Assembly: GCA_037968575.1 (NCBI GenBank)
Contig: JBBKVR010000030.1
Span: forward strand, 1-38,059
Direction of reading: 5' to 3'
DNA length: 38,059 bases
DNA from: UBA2137 sp037968575
GTDB lineage: Bacteria > Pseudomonadota > Alphaproteobacteria > Micavibrionales > Micavibrionaceae
Both the position numbers and the translations under genes were made by a program. Shown in pieces: positions 31,506-38,059 of the stretch. Numbering within the stretch: position 1 is the first letter of the stretch; each line of letters begins with the position of its first letter. The notes under the pieces were generated by a model. It searched no databases. It was not told the origin of the DNA and worked only from the letters and a program-made list of their open reading frames with translations.

Positions 31506-34500
31506 ATGTATAGTTACACTATCTCGCAACATATCTTGCCGAGAATACGCTTTTCTTACGTTTCTGGGGAACAGATATTCATAGACCTCAGTTTAGAAAA
31601 ATTCTCAGATATTCCCCCCAGTATTCTTGATATCTTTGAAAATGATATGCGTGGAAACTATGATGTGAAACGCATAGAAAACGGAGATTCCTGCGTTCTA
31701 CGTTGTTCAACGGAAGTTAGTCGTGGTGAAGAAGACAGTTTTTCTGAACTGTTGCGATATCTGAGTGCACGTTATGATTGTGCCATTGAAAAACTTCTGG
31801 ACGGATGTGATCCAGAAAGTAGAGATTCATTGAATGAACGCTGTCGTTACGAAAGTTTTTCAGATCAAGTTTCTATCCAGGACAATCCTGAAACGCACCA
31901 AATTGAATTAAAAATTTCTCCTTCAAAAAGACAACAGGATTTTGCTGAATGGTTAGAACGCTTATATCAGGTGGAAACTCTTAATTCTAAGGGTGAAGAT
32001 ATCCACGTACGACTTCTCGCACGCAGAGACACCCATCTTCCACTTGCTGATGCTCATGCCCTAGTTGATCTTGTTCGTAATATGCAGCAAGCATGGCAAC
32101 TTGATCGTAGTCAAATTCTAAAAGTTATTCATCCAGAAGCTGCTGCCGCTTATGTTGATGCACATTTATCTTTACGTGCCGCACCACTTTTAGAGGATAG
32201 AGTGAGTGACGATGCTTATAGTCAAGATATAGCAGTAATAGGTGGTGGTTTTAGTGGTATTTCTACTGCAATTCAATATTTAGAAGATATAATTAAAGAT
32301 CCAAGCGGCGGACCTGTGCGCCTGCGCTTGATAGAGCGTAGAGAAGACTATCTTGCTGGTGGTTTGGCTTATGGAGCAGCAGGCTACGAACACCACGTGA
32401 ATGTTCCTGCTGAATATCTTTCATTGGATCCAGATAAACCGCGTGATTATGTTGATTGGCTAGAGGCTCAAAGCAATGGGGCTTATGGAGGCAATAAAAA
32501 CTATCTGCATTTGCCTGAAGAACTGCATTTGCCTGAACATAACCATGCTGGAGCTGCAACGCAAAGGCGTATGTACCAGTATTATCTTAAACACAGACTG
32601 TATGAGGCTATTCAAACTGCTCGTCGTCTAAATGTTGCTGATGTAGAAATCGTCTATGGTTCTGTAGAAAGTGGTCTAAAGCAAACATCAAAAGGTCATC
32701 AAATCTCTTTAGAAGATGGTCGTCATTTAAATGCAACCGACGTTGTTTATGCAACAGGGCATGGAGCAAGTAAATCTCCAGGATTTCTAAATGAAGCAGC
32801 AGAAAAAGACGATCGCCGTATTGTCCGCGATCAATGGGGGGAAATGTCTAAGCTTGAATCTTTATTAAGTGACCCTGAAAACAAGAATATTCTTGTAATG
32901 GGAACAGGACTGAGCGCTATGGACATTGTCATGACAGCATCACGCGTGGGATATTTTGATCGGAATGACACAAAACTCACTTTACTTTCAAGGAGTGGAA
33001 ATCTTCACCATGTTATGAAAACAGATGAGACGTATGAACATCCAGAAATTACCTTGGAGCAGTTTGGTGATTTGCCAAATACTGTGCAAGAAGTTCCTGC
33101 TTACGGACTAAGAATTTTCACAGAAGCCAAAGCTCTAGGAATAGAAAAAATAGGACGTGATTATACGGATGAAGAAGTATTTTTCGCGCTCACACCTCTA
33201 TTGCCTCAATTTGTTCAATCTTGCGGTATAAAACCAAAAGAATTAATGGCCCTCTTGAAGAACTATGGAAGTCTAATTAATACAACGGCAGTGCCTATGG
33301 CGGATATTATCGGAGAAGCTTTCTATGCGTATCAGGCCAAATGCCAAGTTGAAGTTAGGAAAGGCAATACTGCTACAATCATACCAGATGACAATGGTGT
33401 AACTTTACTCTTTAAAGATGATCCTGAAGAAGCGCGTTATGACGCCTTAATATCCACTTTACCGCCTTCTAGTGATCCTAAAAAAACACCTTTGTATCAA
33501 AAATTATTTGATCAAGGAGTTGTGAGAGAAGAGCCCCGCTCAGGTATTGGTATAGATGTTGATAGCTCTACAATGCGCGCAATAGGTAAGAATGGCATTC
33601 CAAATAATGATGTTTTTGTAGTAGGGCCAGTTGTAGGTGGAGATTCAATGCTTGATTATGGACATATTGGTCCTCTTTACCAAATTGTGTCGGGGCTAAG
33701 AGAGCAGGCCAAACGTGTAGCAGAAACTCTCAAAAGCCAAAGAGAAATTAAGTCTCGCCCTACGGTTGGACTGCTTATGAACTCTAAGCCTAATTCCCAT
33801 GAGGCTGAGTTGTGTATTCGTTGGAAGCACGCTTTGGAAAATTATGGACTCCGTGTATTGCCTATTAAACCAGATTTTCTAGATAATGAAGCGGGTGATA
33901 TTTTAGCTCAAGTGGATGGGATAATGCTTCCTGGGTCAGACAGCAACCATATGCCTTTGCATTATGGGCAACGCCCATTAGAGGGACAGTCTTTTGATAC
34001 AGCGCGTGATTTGGCGGCTATAAAGTTAATTTACGCTTGTGAAGAAAACAACACACCTATTTTGGGTGTTTGTCGCGGGATGCAGGATATGAATATTGCT
34101 CTATTTGGACGTTTACAGCAGCGTATAAAAGGACATGACCAAGGTTATACAGATATTCATTTAAGAGATAAGCCAGTACATACAATAACCATCAAAGATG
34201 GAGGAGTACTTCAATCGCTTTTTGGTGAAACTTCACAGTTAAACGTAACTTCTGTCCATAAACAGGGCATAACACCAAAAGATTTAGGTGAGGGGCTTCT
34301 TGTTGAGGCTTTATCTGACGATGGAATTGTTGAGGCTTTTTCCCTGCCAAACCATCCATTTTTCCTCGGTGTTCAGTTTCATCCGGAATTTACTTCTTTA
34401 ACTCCCGAATATTTGGAGATATTTGATGGTTTTAGGAAGGCTGTTATCTCTAAATTCTATGCAAACGGAGTTTCAAGAGAAGCAGATGTTAAGGTAGCGA

Positions 34501-34535
34501 GTGATCAATTGATTGCCTTGCGTGTTGATTGCTAA
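31506..34535 (+). CDS. Fusion of unknown N-terminal region, FAD/NAD(P)-binding module and class I glutamine-amidotransferase/gamma-glutamyl hydrolase
   Basis: A 1009-residue protein in three parts. Residues 1-240 match nothing I recognise. Residues about 242-740 are an FAD/NAD(P)-binding module of the YdhS-like type: DIAVIGGGFSGISTAIQYLE at the start, a GLAYGAAGYEHHVNVPAEYL block, a second dinucleotide turn NILVMGTGLSAMD, and VVGPVVGGDSMLDYGHIGPL. Residues about 755-985 are a peptidase C26/PuuD-like class I amidotransferase with Cys856 in GVCRGMQD and His959/Glu961 in FHPEF. The catalytic residues are intact. There is no signal peptide. GTAGAGTAGAGACT precedes the ATG. An oxidation plus gamma-glutamyl hydrolysis on one substrate is a reasonable inference; the substrate is unknown. 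The stop codon lies in the right 65-bp repeat. Confidence 0.88.
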   Translation: MYSYTISQHILPRIRFSYVSGEQIFIDLSLEKFSDIPPSILDIFENDMRGNYDVKRIENGDSCVLRCSTEVSRGEEDSFSELLRYLSARYDCAIEKLLDGCDPESRDSLNERCRYESFSDQVSIQDNPETHQIELKISPSKRQQDFAEWLERLYQVETLNSKGEDIHVRLLARRDTHLPLADAHALVDLVRNMQQAWQLDRSQILKVIHPEAAAAYVDAHLSLRAAPLLEDRVSDDAYSQDIAVIGGGFSGISTAIQYLEDIIKDPSGGPVRLRLIERREDYLAGGLAYGAAGYEHHVNVPAEYLSLDPDKPRDYVDWLEAQSNGAYGGNKNYLHLPEELHLPEHNHAGAATQRRMYQYYLKHRLYEAIQTARRLNVADVEIVYGSVESGLKQTSKGHQISLEDGRHLNATDVVYATGHGASKSPGFLNEAAEKDDRRIVRDQWGEMSKLESLLSDPENKNILVMGTGLSAMDIVMTASRVGYFDRNDTKLTLLSRSGNLHHVMKTDETYEHPEITLEQFGDLPNTVQEVPAYGLRIFTEAKALGIEKIGRDYTDEEVFFALTPLLPQFVQSCGIKPKELMALLKNYGSLINTTAVPMADIIGEAFYAYQAKCQVEVRKGNTATIIPDDNGVTLLFKDDPEEARYDALISTLPPSSDPKKTPLYQKLFDQGVVREEPRSGIGIDVDSSTMRAIGKNGIPNNDVFVVGPVVGGDSMLDYGHIGPLYQIVSGLREQAKRVAETLKSQREIKSRPTVGLLMNSKPNSHEAELCIRWKHALENYGLRVLPIKPDFLDNEAGDILAQVDGIMLPGSDSNHMPLHYGQRPLEGQSFDTARDLAAIKLIYACEENNTPILGVCRGMQDMNIALFGRLQQRIKGHDQGYTDIHLRDKPVHTITIKDGGVLQSLFGETSQLNVTSVHKQGITPKDLGEGLLVEALSDDGIVEAFSLPNHPFFLGVQFHPEFTSLTPEYLEIFDGFRKAVISKFYANGVSREADVKVASDQLIALRVDC

Positions 34536-34596
34536 GATTTTGGTTTGATTGGTTTCTTTGAAATCAGACTGAACAGGTAGTAAACGGCTCATATTT
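34532..34596 (+). repeat. 65-bp direct repeat, right copy
   Basis: Includes the stop codon of the 1009-residue gene. The four differences from the left copy are three transitions and one transversion. The two copies are 3169 bp apart, enclosing essentially one gene and its promoter. Confidence 0.9.
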
Positions 34597-34771
34597 GCAA
34601 ATGACTGGAATCTACAGCTTCGTGTGCCTCCAATAAATAGGTAATTAGGCTTTTCGCGGAAAAAACCCTTCGGTACCACTATTTTCTAAAAAATGATTTA
34701 TCTTAAACAAATAATTTTATAATAAAATCATATAGTTATAGTATTTTTTCGATTATTTAGACCTTATGCTA

Positions 34772-34777
34772 TATAAT
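34772..34777 (+). promoter_or_regulatory. -10 element TATAAT for the SGNH hydrolase gene
   Basis: A perfect TATAAT ends 6 nt before ATG 34784, which would put the transcription start on or next to the start codon, i.e. a leaderless mRNA. A TGC lies upstream of an overlapping TATATA; the -35 is poor. The rest of 34597-34771 is AT-rich and shows no gene. Confidence 0.4.
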
Positions 34778-34783
34778 CTTGAT

Positions 34784-36112
34784 ATGGCAGGAAATACAGT
34801 TTTTTGGGGAGATTCTATAGCCCAAGGCGGATTTAACGTCTTTGGTGGTGTAGACCATGCGGAAGAGGGAAAGACACTCAGCGCAGTAACGTCAGCACAT
34901 CCTGCTTCTTCCATACCCTCCAATAGTAATGTCATTGTTTCTGTAGGAACCAATGATGCAGCCAGTATAGCAACTTCATCCAACAGCGAAAATCAGGCTA
35001 AGCAAATTGCAAGGCAAATTATTGATACTGCAGCAGAAATGCAAGCCGCAGGAAACAATGTTGTTGTTGTAGGTATGCGCACGCCACTCGACTCATTCAG
35101 ATTTCAAAACGGGACGCAGGCCCAAACTGATCAATTTCAGAATATTGTCTCAGTGATGAATACAGAGATGCGTTCCTATGCGGCGCAAAGAGGTATAAGT
35201 TTTCAAGCTACTAATATTGCTGCAAACTTGGATGGGGGAGACGGCCTTCATTTAAGTGCTGCAGGTTATAGAAAAATGTACACTCCGGCCTTAAACACTT
35301 TAAATAGTGGTACGTCAGCGCCAGCACCAACTGGGTCGTCGCCCGAAAGTGACGCGCCAGCCGAAGTTGCCGAAACAACTGAATTTACTAGTAGTAATGT
35401 CCAAGAAATTCTTTCAAGACCTATTACCATGGATACCGTTCGTGAATTACAGAGGGGTCTGGGTGTAGAGGTCGATGGTAGATTTGGACCTGAAACTCTC
35501 AGTGCTCTACGAGAGCTCGTAGGAGATGAACAACTCGAAGGTGTATCGGCACAGAATTGGGCATTAATTGGCAGAGGTGCCCGTGATGCCGAGGGCGTAG
35601 AATGGGTTACAAACCAGATTGGTGAAGATCAGGCTTTAAGACAAGCAGTGGCAGGAAACATTGAATCACGTATAGGTGCCACCGCAGGTTCACTTGCGGC
35701 CAACCAGTACCAGAGTAGTTTGTCTGTTTTAGGTTATCTGGACGCGGAAAAAATTGGAGTGATAGATGAGGCGACTTACGAGGCGCTGGAAAATGCACAT
35801 AATGATTTCGAAAGCATCGTTCCTGAGTTTCAACGTCCTGACGCGGGAGAGGCGACTGCCGATGATGAAGAAGCCGAAGTTGATGCTGATGCGGAAGTTC
35901 CTGAAGCAGGAGCGGAAGTATCGGATGAAGAGCTTCGTAGTGGAACCCCAACTTCATACGGTAGAGATTCTGATGGGCAAGCTTCAGATGAAGCAACGTC
36001 TGCAGCCTCATTTGCAGGGTCTGCTGGCCCAGATGTGACACCTACTCCTACACCGGATGCAGCTCCAGCAGCTCCTTCTGCGGTTCCCAGAGAAGTCGTA
36101 CACGCGCTTTAA
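34784..36112 (+). CDS. SGNH hydrolase with peptidoglycan-binding-like domain
   Basis: A 442-residue two-domain protein. The SGNH/GDSL domain has block I FWGDSIAQG (Ser11), block III GTND (55-58) and block V DGLHLSAAGY (Asp153, His156). A linker rich in Pro/Ser/Ala leads to a peptidoglycan-binding-1-like repeat near 215-245 (MDTVRELQRGLGVEVDGRFG). The last 150 residues are acidic and Ala/Pro/Thr-rich, with no recognised fold. No signal peptide is seen, which is odd for a wall-active enzyme. The frame also allows ATG 34766; ATG 34784 is preferred because 34766 overlaps the -10 element. Possible roles are peptidoglycan or glycan deacetylation, or use as an exported effector. Confidence 0.82.
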   Translation: MAGNTVFWGDSIAQGGFNVFGGVDHAEEGKTLSAVTSAHPASSIPSNSNVIVSVGTNDAASIATSSNSENQAKQIARQIIDTAAEMQAAGNNVVVVGMRTPLDSFRFQNGTQAQTDQFQNIVSVMNTEMRSYAAQRGISFQATNIAANLDGGDGLHLSAAGYRKMYTPALNTLNSGTSAPAPTGSSPESDAPAEVAETTEFTSSNVQEILSRPITMDTVRELQRGLGVEVDGRFGPETLSALRELVGDEQLEGVSAQNWALIGRGARDAEGVEWVTNQIGEDQALRQAVAGNIESRIGATAGSLAANQYQSSLSVLGYLDAEKIGVIDEATYEALENAHNDFESIVPEFQRPDAGEATADDEEAEVDADAEVPEAGAEVSDEELRSGTPTSYGRDSDGQASDEATSAASFAGSAGPDVTPTPTPDAAPAAPSAVPREVVHAL

Positions 36113-36156
36113 TCTGAAATCAAACTTATAAATTTGTAAGACTAGAACAACTTGTA

Positions 36157-36199
36157 CATAACGGATTGGTCGCGAGATCAAATCCCTCTAGACCCAGCA
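36157..36199 (+). pseudogene. Decayed 3' half of tRNA-Ile(CAT), attR-like
   Basis: Aligns without gaps to 27367-27409 of the tRNA at 37 of 43 positions, beginning in the anticodon loop (CATAACGGATTGGTCG is identical) and ending with GCA where the tRNA has CCA. The 5' half upstream (36130-36156) aligns only poorly, with a 7-8 nt gap in the D loop and mostly transition differences. It cannot form a working cloverleaf. Confidence 0.8.
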
Positions 36200-36334
36200 C
36201 CTATTCCCTTGGTTATATTTTCATAATTAATAAAAAATTCATTGTTTTCGTTTATTTTTAGAAGATTATGGATGAAAGTGAAACAGGCAGTCTGATAGCT
36301 ATTTTTTAATGCTAGTGGCGAATTTCAGTATGAA
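36200..36334. other. AT-rich intergenic stretch
   Basis: No gene recognised. The frame of the downstream metallopeptidase stays open back to 36299 (reading NASGEFQYE before the ATG), with stops TGA and TAG at 36293-36298 just above, so its original start may be lost or lie upstream of those stops. Confidence 0.4.
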
Positions 36335-37606
36335 ATGCCCTTGGGTACTAATGTTCATGTAGCCGCAAATCAAGAAATTACCGATAATTTTTTGAATGAC
36401 CCTTTACAGTGGGAAGTTGTCACAAACAGACCTATAATTCATGTTTCCCCTGATTTTGCAGAAAGAATATTCGGTACAGCCGATAACCCCATACAATCTT
36501 CACTGGACCTGCTGGACCAATATGAAGAGGAAAACATAATTAGGGGTGCAGATGACAGCTTTGATCCGAATAGAGTTACTGAACTAAAAGATCAAATGGC
36601 TTCACGCTTTCTGGAGGAGGCGCAGGGATACTTTAGTGAAGAGGATATCGGCTATATAGCCCAAATGACGACCGAGCAGCGTTTCCAGCTTTTTGAAAGA
36701 GCACACAACATGTACGAGTTAAGACATGTAGAGTCACCACGTTTCATAGTCATGGGATCTGCAAATACCATGGAATTATCGGACGGCTCTGTCATAGGTA
36801 TTGTGACAATCGGCGATGTAGAAGACTTTTCTTTTGAAAATATTACTTCTGAGCGATTTGCTAGTGCTTTTGGAGACACTATTCCCGATTTAGACCCTGA
36901 AATTGCACGAGCGCGCATCCTACTCCATGAACTAGAACATCTTGAACAGGGAAATATAAACGCTGCTGCTCATGAACATGAGCTTTCTGGTAATCATGCT
37001 TCTTATTATCAGGAACTGGACGCTGATATTTCCGCCTCACAAAACCTTGAAAGATTTTATACTCGCGAAGATATAATGCGAGATGAAGCCTTTGTTGATG
37101 TCTCTTATTTACACAAATATGTCCGTGATCTGGGCGAAGACCAAAGCAGCATAGATGTATTGGGGGAGAGTACGCATAATACACGTGCCCAGATGAGTGA
37201 ATTTTTTGAACGAAATTCTTTGTCCGGCACCTTTGATGATGTCCACAACGCTTCCCTCAGTTTGGCTGACAGGATTATGATGCAAATGGGAGTTAGTGAT
37301 ACTGACCAAATAAGGATGAATCAACTTTTTGAAGAGCAAGGCTATCCAACTTTAGCTCAAATAAATCAGGCATTAAGAGAACTTGTTTCCAATGAAGATG
37401 AGCCATTAGAAAATCAGGAAATGTTATTAGCCTCGAGCTTTTTGGAAAGTCTTGATAATCTTGGCGTTGGCACTGAGAATTATACGAACATAACTAATTC
37501 TGAAATTTCTCAAGCTCAAGTAGTGGGTGAGCTTGTGGATGCTGCAACTTATGGAGCTTTCTTTGATAATAATGCAAATCAGTCACCGCCTGCTCCTGGT
37601 ACTTAA
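36335..37606 (+). CDS. Putative HExxH metallopeptidase
   Basis: I do not recognise the family of this 423-residue protein. It contains LLHELEHLEQG (HExxH at residues 198-202) and, 25 residues later, YYQELDADISAS, whose Glu227 is placed like the third zinc ligand of gluzincin-type peptidases. The rest is acidic and helical. There is no signal peptide or membrane segment. The N terminus begins abruptly at MPLGTNVHVAANQEITDNFL, and the reading frame continues protein-like upstream of the ATG, so it may be truncated. It follows the tRNA remnant and resembles the SGNH gene in its acidic, Ala/Ser/Asn-rich composition; the two could be functionally linked. Confidence 0.62.
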   Translation: MPLGTNVHVAANQEITDNFLNDPLQWEVVTNRPIIHVSPDFAERIFGTADNPIQSSLDLLDQYEEENIIRGADDSFDPNRVTELKDQMASRFLEEAQGYFSEEDIGYIAQMTTEQRFQLFERAHNMYELRHVESPRFIVMGSANTMELSDGSVIGIVTIGDVEDFSFENITSERFASAFGDTIPDLDPEIARARILLHELEHLEQGNINAAAHEHELSGNHASYYQELDADISASQNLERFYTREDIMRDEAFVDVSYLHKYVRDLGEDQSSIDVLGESTHNTRAQMSEFFERNSLSGTFDDVHNASLSLADRIMMQMGVSDTDQIRMNQLFEEQGYPTLAQINQALRELVSNEDEPLENQEMLLASSFLESLDNLGVGTENYTNITNSEISQAQVVGELVDAATYGAFFDNNANQSPPAPGT

Positions 37607-37636
37607 ATAAATACTCAATATTGGAACTCTCTTCCC

Positions 37637-37681
37637 CTTTCTCCTATTTGTTAAGCACACAAATTTAAGAAAAGGAGAAAG
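37637..37681 (+). promoter_or_regulatory. Hairpin covering the PfpI-gene ribosome-binding site
   Basis: CTTTCTCCT (37637-37645) is the exact complement of AGGAGAAAG (37673-37681), which contains the Shine-Dalgarno for ATG 37686. An inner stem ATTTG/CAAAT (37646-37650 with 37660-37664) stacks below. The fold would hide the ribosome site. Confidence 0.5.
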
Positions 37682-37685
37682 CTTC

Positions 37686-38059
37686 ATGTCAAAATTGACA
37701 GGTAAAAAAATCGCATTTCTAGCAACTGACGGATATGAGTACAGCGAACTTGAACGCCCATGGGAAGCCATTAAAGGTGCTGGTGCGCAGGTCGAACTGG
37801 TTTCACTCGAAAAAGGTGAGATTAAAGGCAAAACAGGTGATAAAGAGGCCACATTTACAGTCGACAAGACAATTGATGAGGTTTCTGCCGCTGATTATGA
37901 CGGGCTTGTTTTACCTGGCGGTCTGAAAAACCCTGATACACTTCGCATGAATAAAAAGGCCGTGAGCTTTGTGCGTGATTTCTTTAAGCAACACAAACCC
38001 GTATCAGCCATATGCCATGGCCCGTGGATGTTGGTCGAGGCGGATGTCCTGAACGGCAG
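37686..38059 (+). CDS. DJ-1/PfpI family protein (partial, runs off the window)
   Basis: The first 124 residues of a type 1 glutamine-amidotransferase-like protein, cut by the window end. It begins MSKLTGKKIAFLATDGYEYS and shows the nucleophile elbow SAICHGPWML (Cys110, His111). This is the PfpI/YhbO/YraA type, linked in the literature to stress and glyoxal or protein-deglycase activity, though that activity is disputed. AAAAGGAGAAAG gives a strong ribosome site, apparently within a hairpin. It probably marks the return to backbone sequence. Confidence 0.9.
   Translation, partial: MSKLTGKKIAFLATDGYEYSELERPWEAIKGAGAQVELVSLEKGEIKGKTGDKEATFTVDKTIDEVSAADYDGLVLPGGLKNPDTLRMNKKAVSFVRDFFKQHKPVSAICHGPWMLVEADVLNG

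Larger units (their letters stand above)
27333..36199. mobile_element. Putative remnant genomic island at tRNA-Ile(CAT)
   Basis: The tRNA and a decayed same-orientation copy of its 3' half (36157-36199) bracket 8.79 kb of accessory-type genes: HAD phosphatase, type III PKS operon, a fusion flavoprotein/amidotransferase and an SGNH hydrolase. This is the layout left by tyrosine-recombinase insertion into a tRNA 3' end. No integrase, phage or conjugation gene is seen between the repeats, so the element, if real, is fossil. Confidence 0.42.

Noticed and set aside
31284..31532. Minus-strand frames across the two 65-bp repeats (also 34473-34679)
   Set aside because: The two frames read the repeat in different phases and the four base differences show no coding pattern, so the repeat is unlikely to be conserved coding sequence.
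35607..36041. 144-codon minus-strand frame opposite the SGNH gene tail
   Set aside because: His/Leu/Gln-rich shadow of the acidic Ala/Glu-rich coding strand.
27410..36156. Intact prophage or integrative element
   Set aside because: No integrase, transposase, relaxase or phage structural gene is found between the tRNA and its remnant, so only a fossil island is proposed.
1..38059. CRISPR arrays or insertion sequences
   Set aside because: I saw no regularly spaced short repeats and no transposase-like frame anywhere in the window.

Overview
The window is a chromosomal segment of an AT-rich (roughly 40% GC by eye) Gram-negative bacterium, most likely an alphaproteobacterium. This rests on the gene set and order: mfd; trxB next to a lysR gene and an ELM1-family gene; an lrp/asnC gene abutting greA; carB and carA; yqeY-dnaG-rpoD; and a CAT-anticodon isoleucine tRNA just after rpoD. 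Genus cannot be fixed from sequence alone; a Micavibrio-like or Rhodospirillales-related lineage is my guess.

Backbone, 1-27.4 kb. Plus strand: mfd, an amino-acid dehydrogenase, a small unknown helical protein, an AmgK-like sugar kinase and aspartate aminotransferase. Then an alpha/beta hydrolase and a patatin-type lipase (minus), an AstE/AspA-type metallo-deacylase (plus), lysR, trxB and ELM1 (minus), lrp (plus), greA (minus) and a small helical-repeat gene (plus) behind a near-consensus promoter. A tight five-gene minus-strand operon follows: carA, a 2H phosphoesterase, a beta-carbonic anhydrase, an RBBP9/YdeN-like hydrolase and carB. A bicarbonate-handling enzyme thus sits inside the operon for a bicarbonate-consuming enzyme. 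yqeY, dnaG and rpoD complete the informational block. A secreted Gln/Thr-rich protein (minus) and the tRNA close the backbone.

Accessory segment, 27.3-36.2 kb. A complete tRNA-Ile(CAT) stands at the left and a decayed, same-orientation copy of its 3' half stands 8.79 kb downstream, the geometry of a genomic island inserted at a tRNA 3' end; no integrase remains. Inside are: a HAD phosphatase downstream of a clear FMN riboswitch, with its 3' end running antisense into the tRNA; a type III polyketide synthase / methyltransferase / flavoprotein operon; a 1009-residue protein fusing an unknown N-terminal region, an FAD/NAD(P)-binding module and a class I glutamine-amidotransferase (gamma-glutamyl hydrolase-like) module, bracketed by a 65-bp imperfect direct repeat; and an SGNH hydrolase with a peptidoglycan-binding-like domain and no signal peptide.

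Right end, 36.3-38.06 kb. An HExxH-containing putative metallopeptidase without a signal peptide, then a DJ-1/PfpI-family gene cut by the window edge, whose Shine-Dalgarno lies in a predicted hairpin.

The most novel-looking items are the 1009-residue fusion protein and its flanking repeats, the FMN-riboswitch-controlled HAD phosphatase, the fossil island at the tRNA, and carbonic anhydrase inside the car operon.
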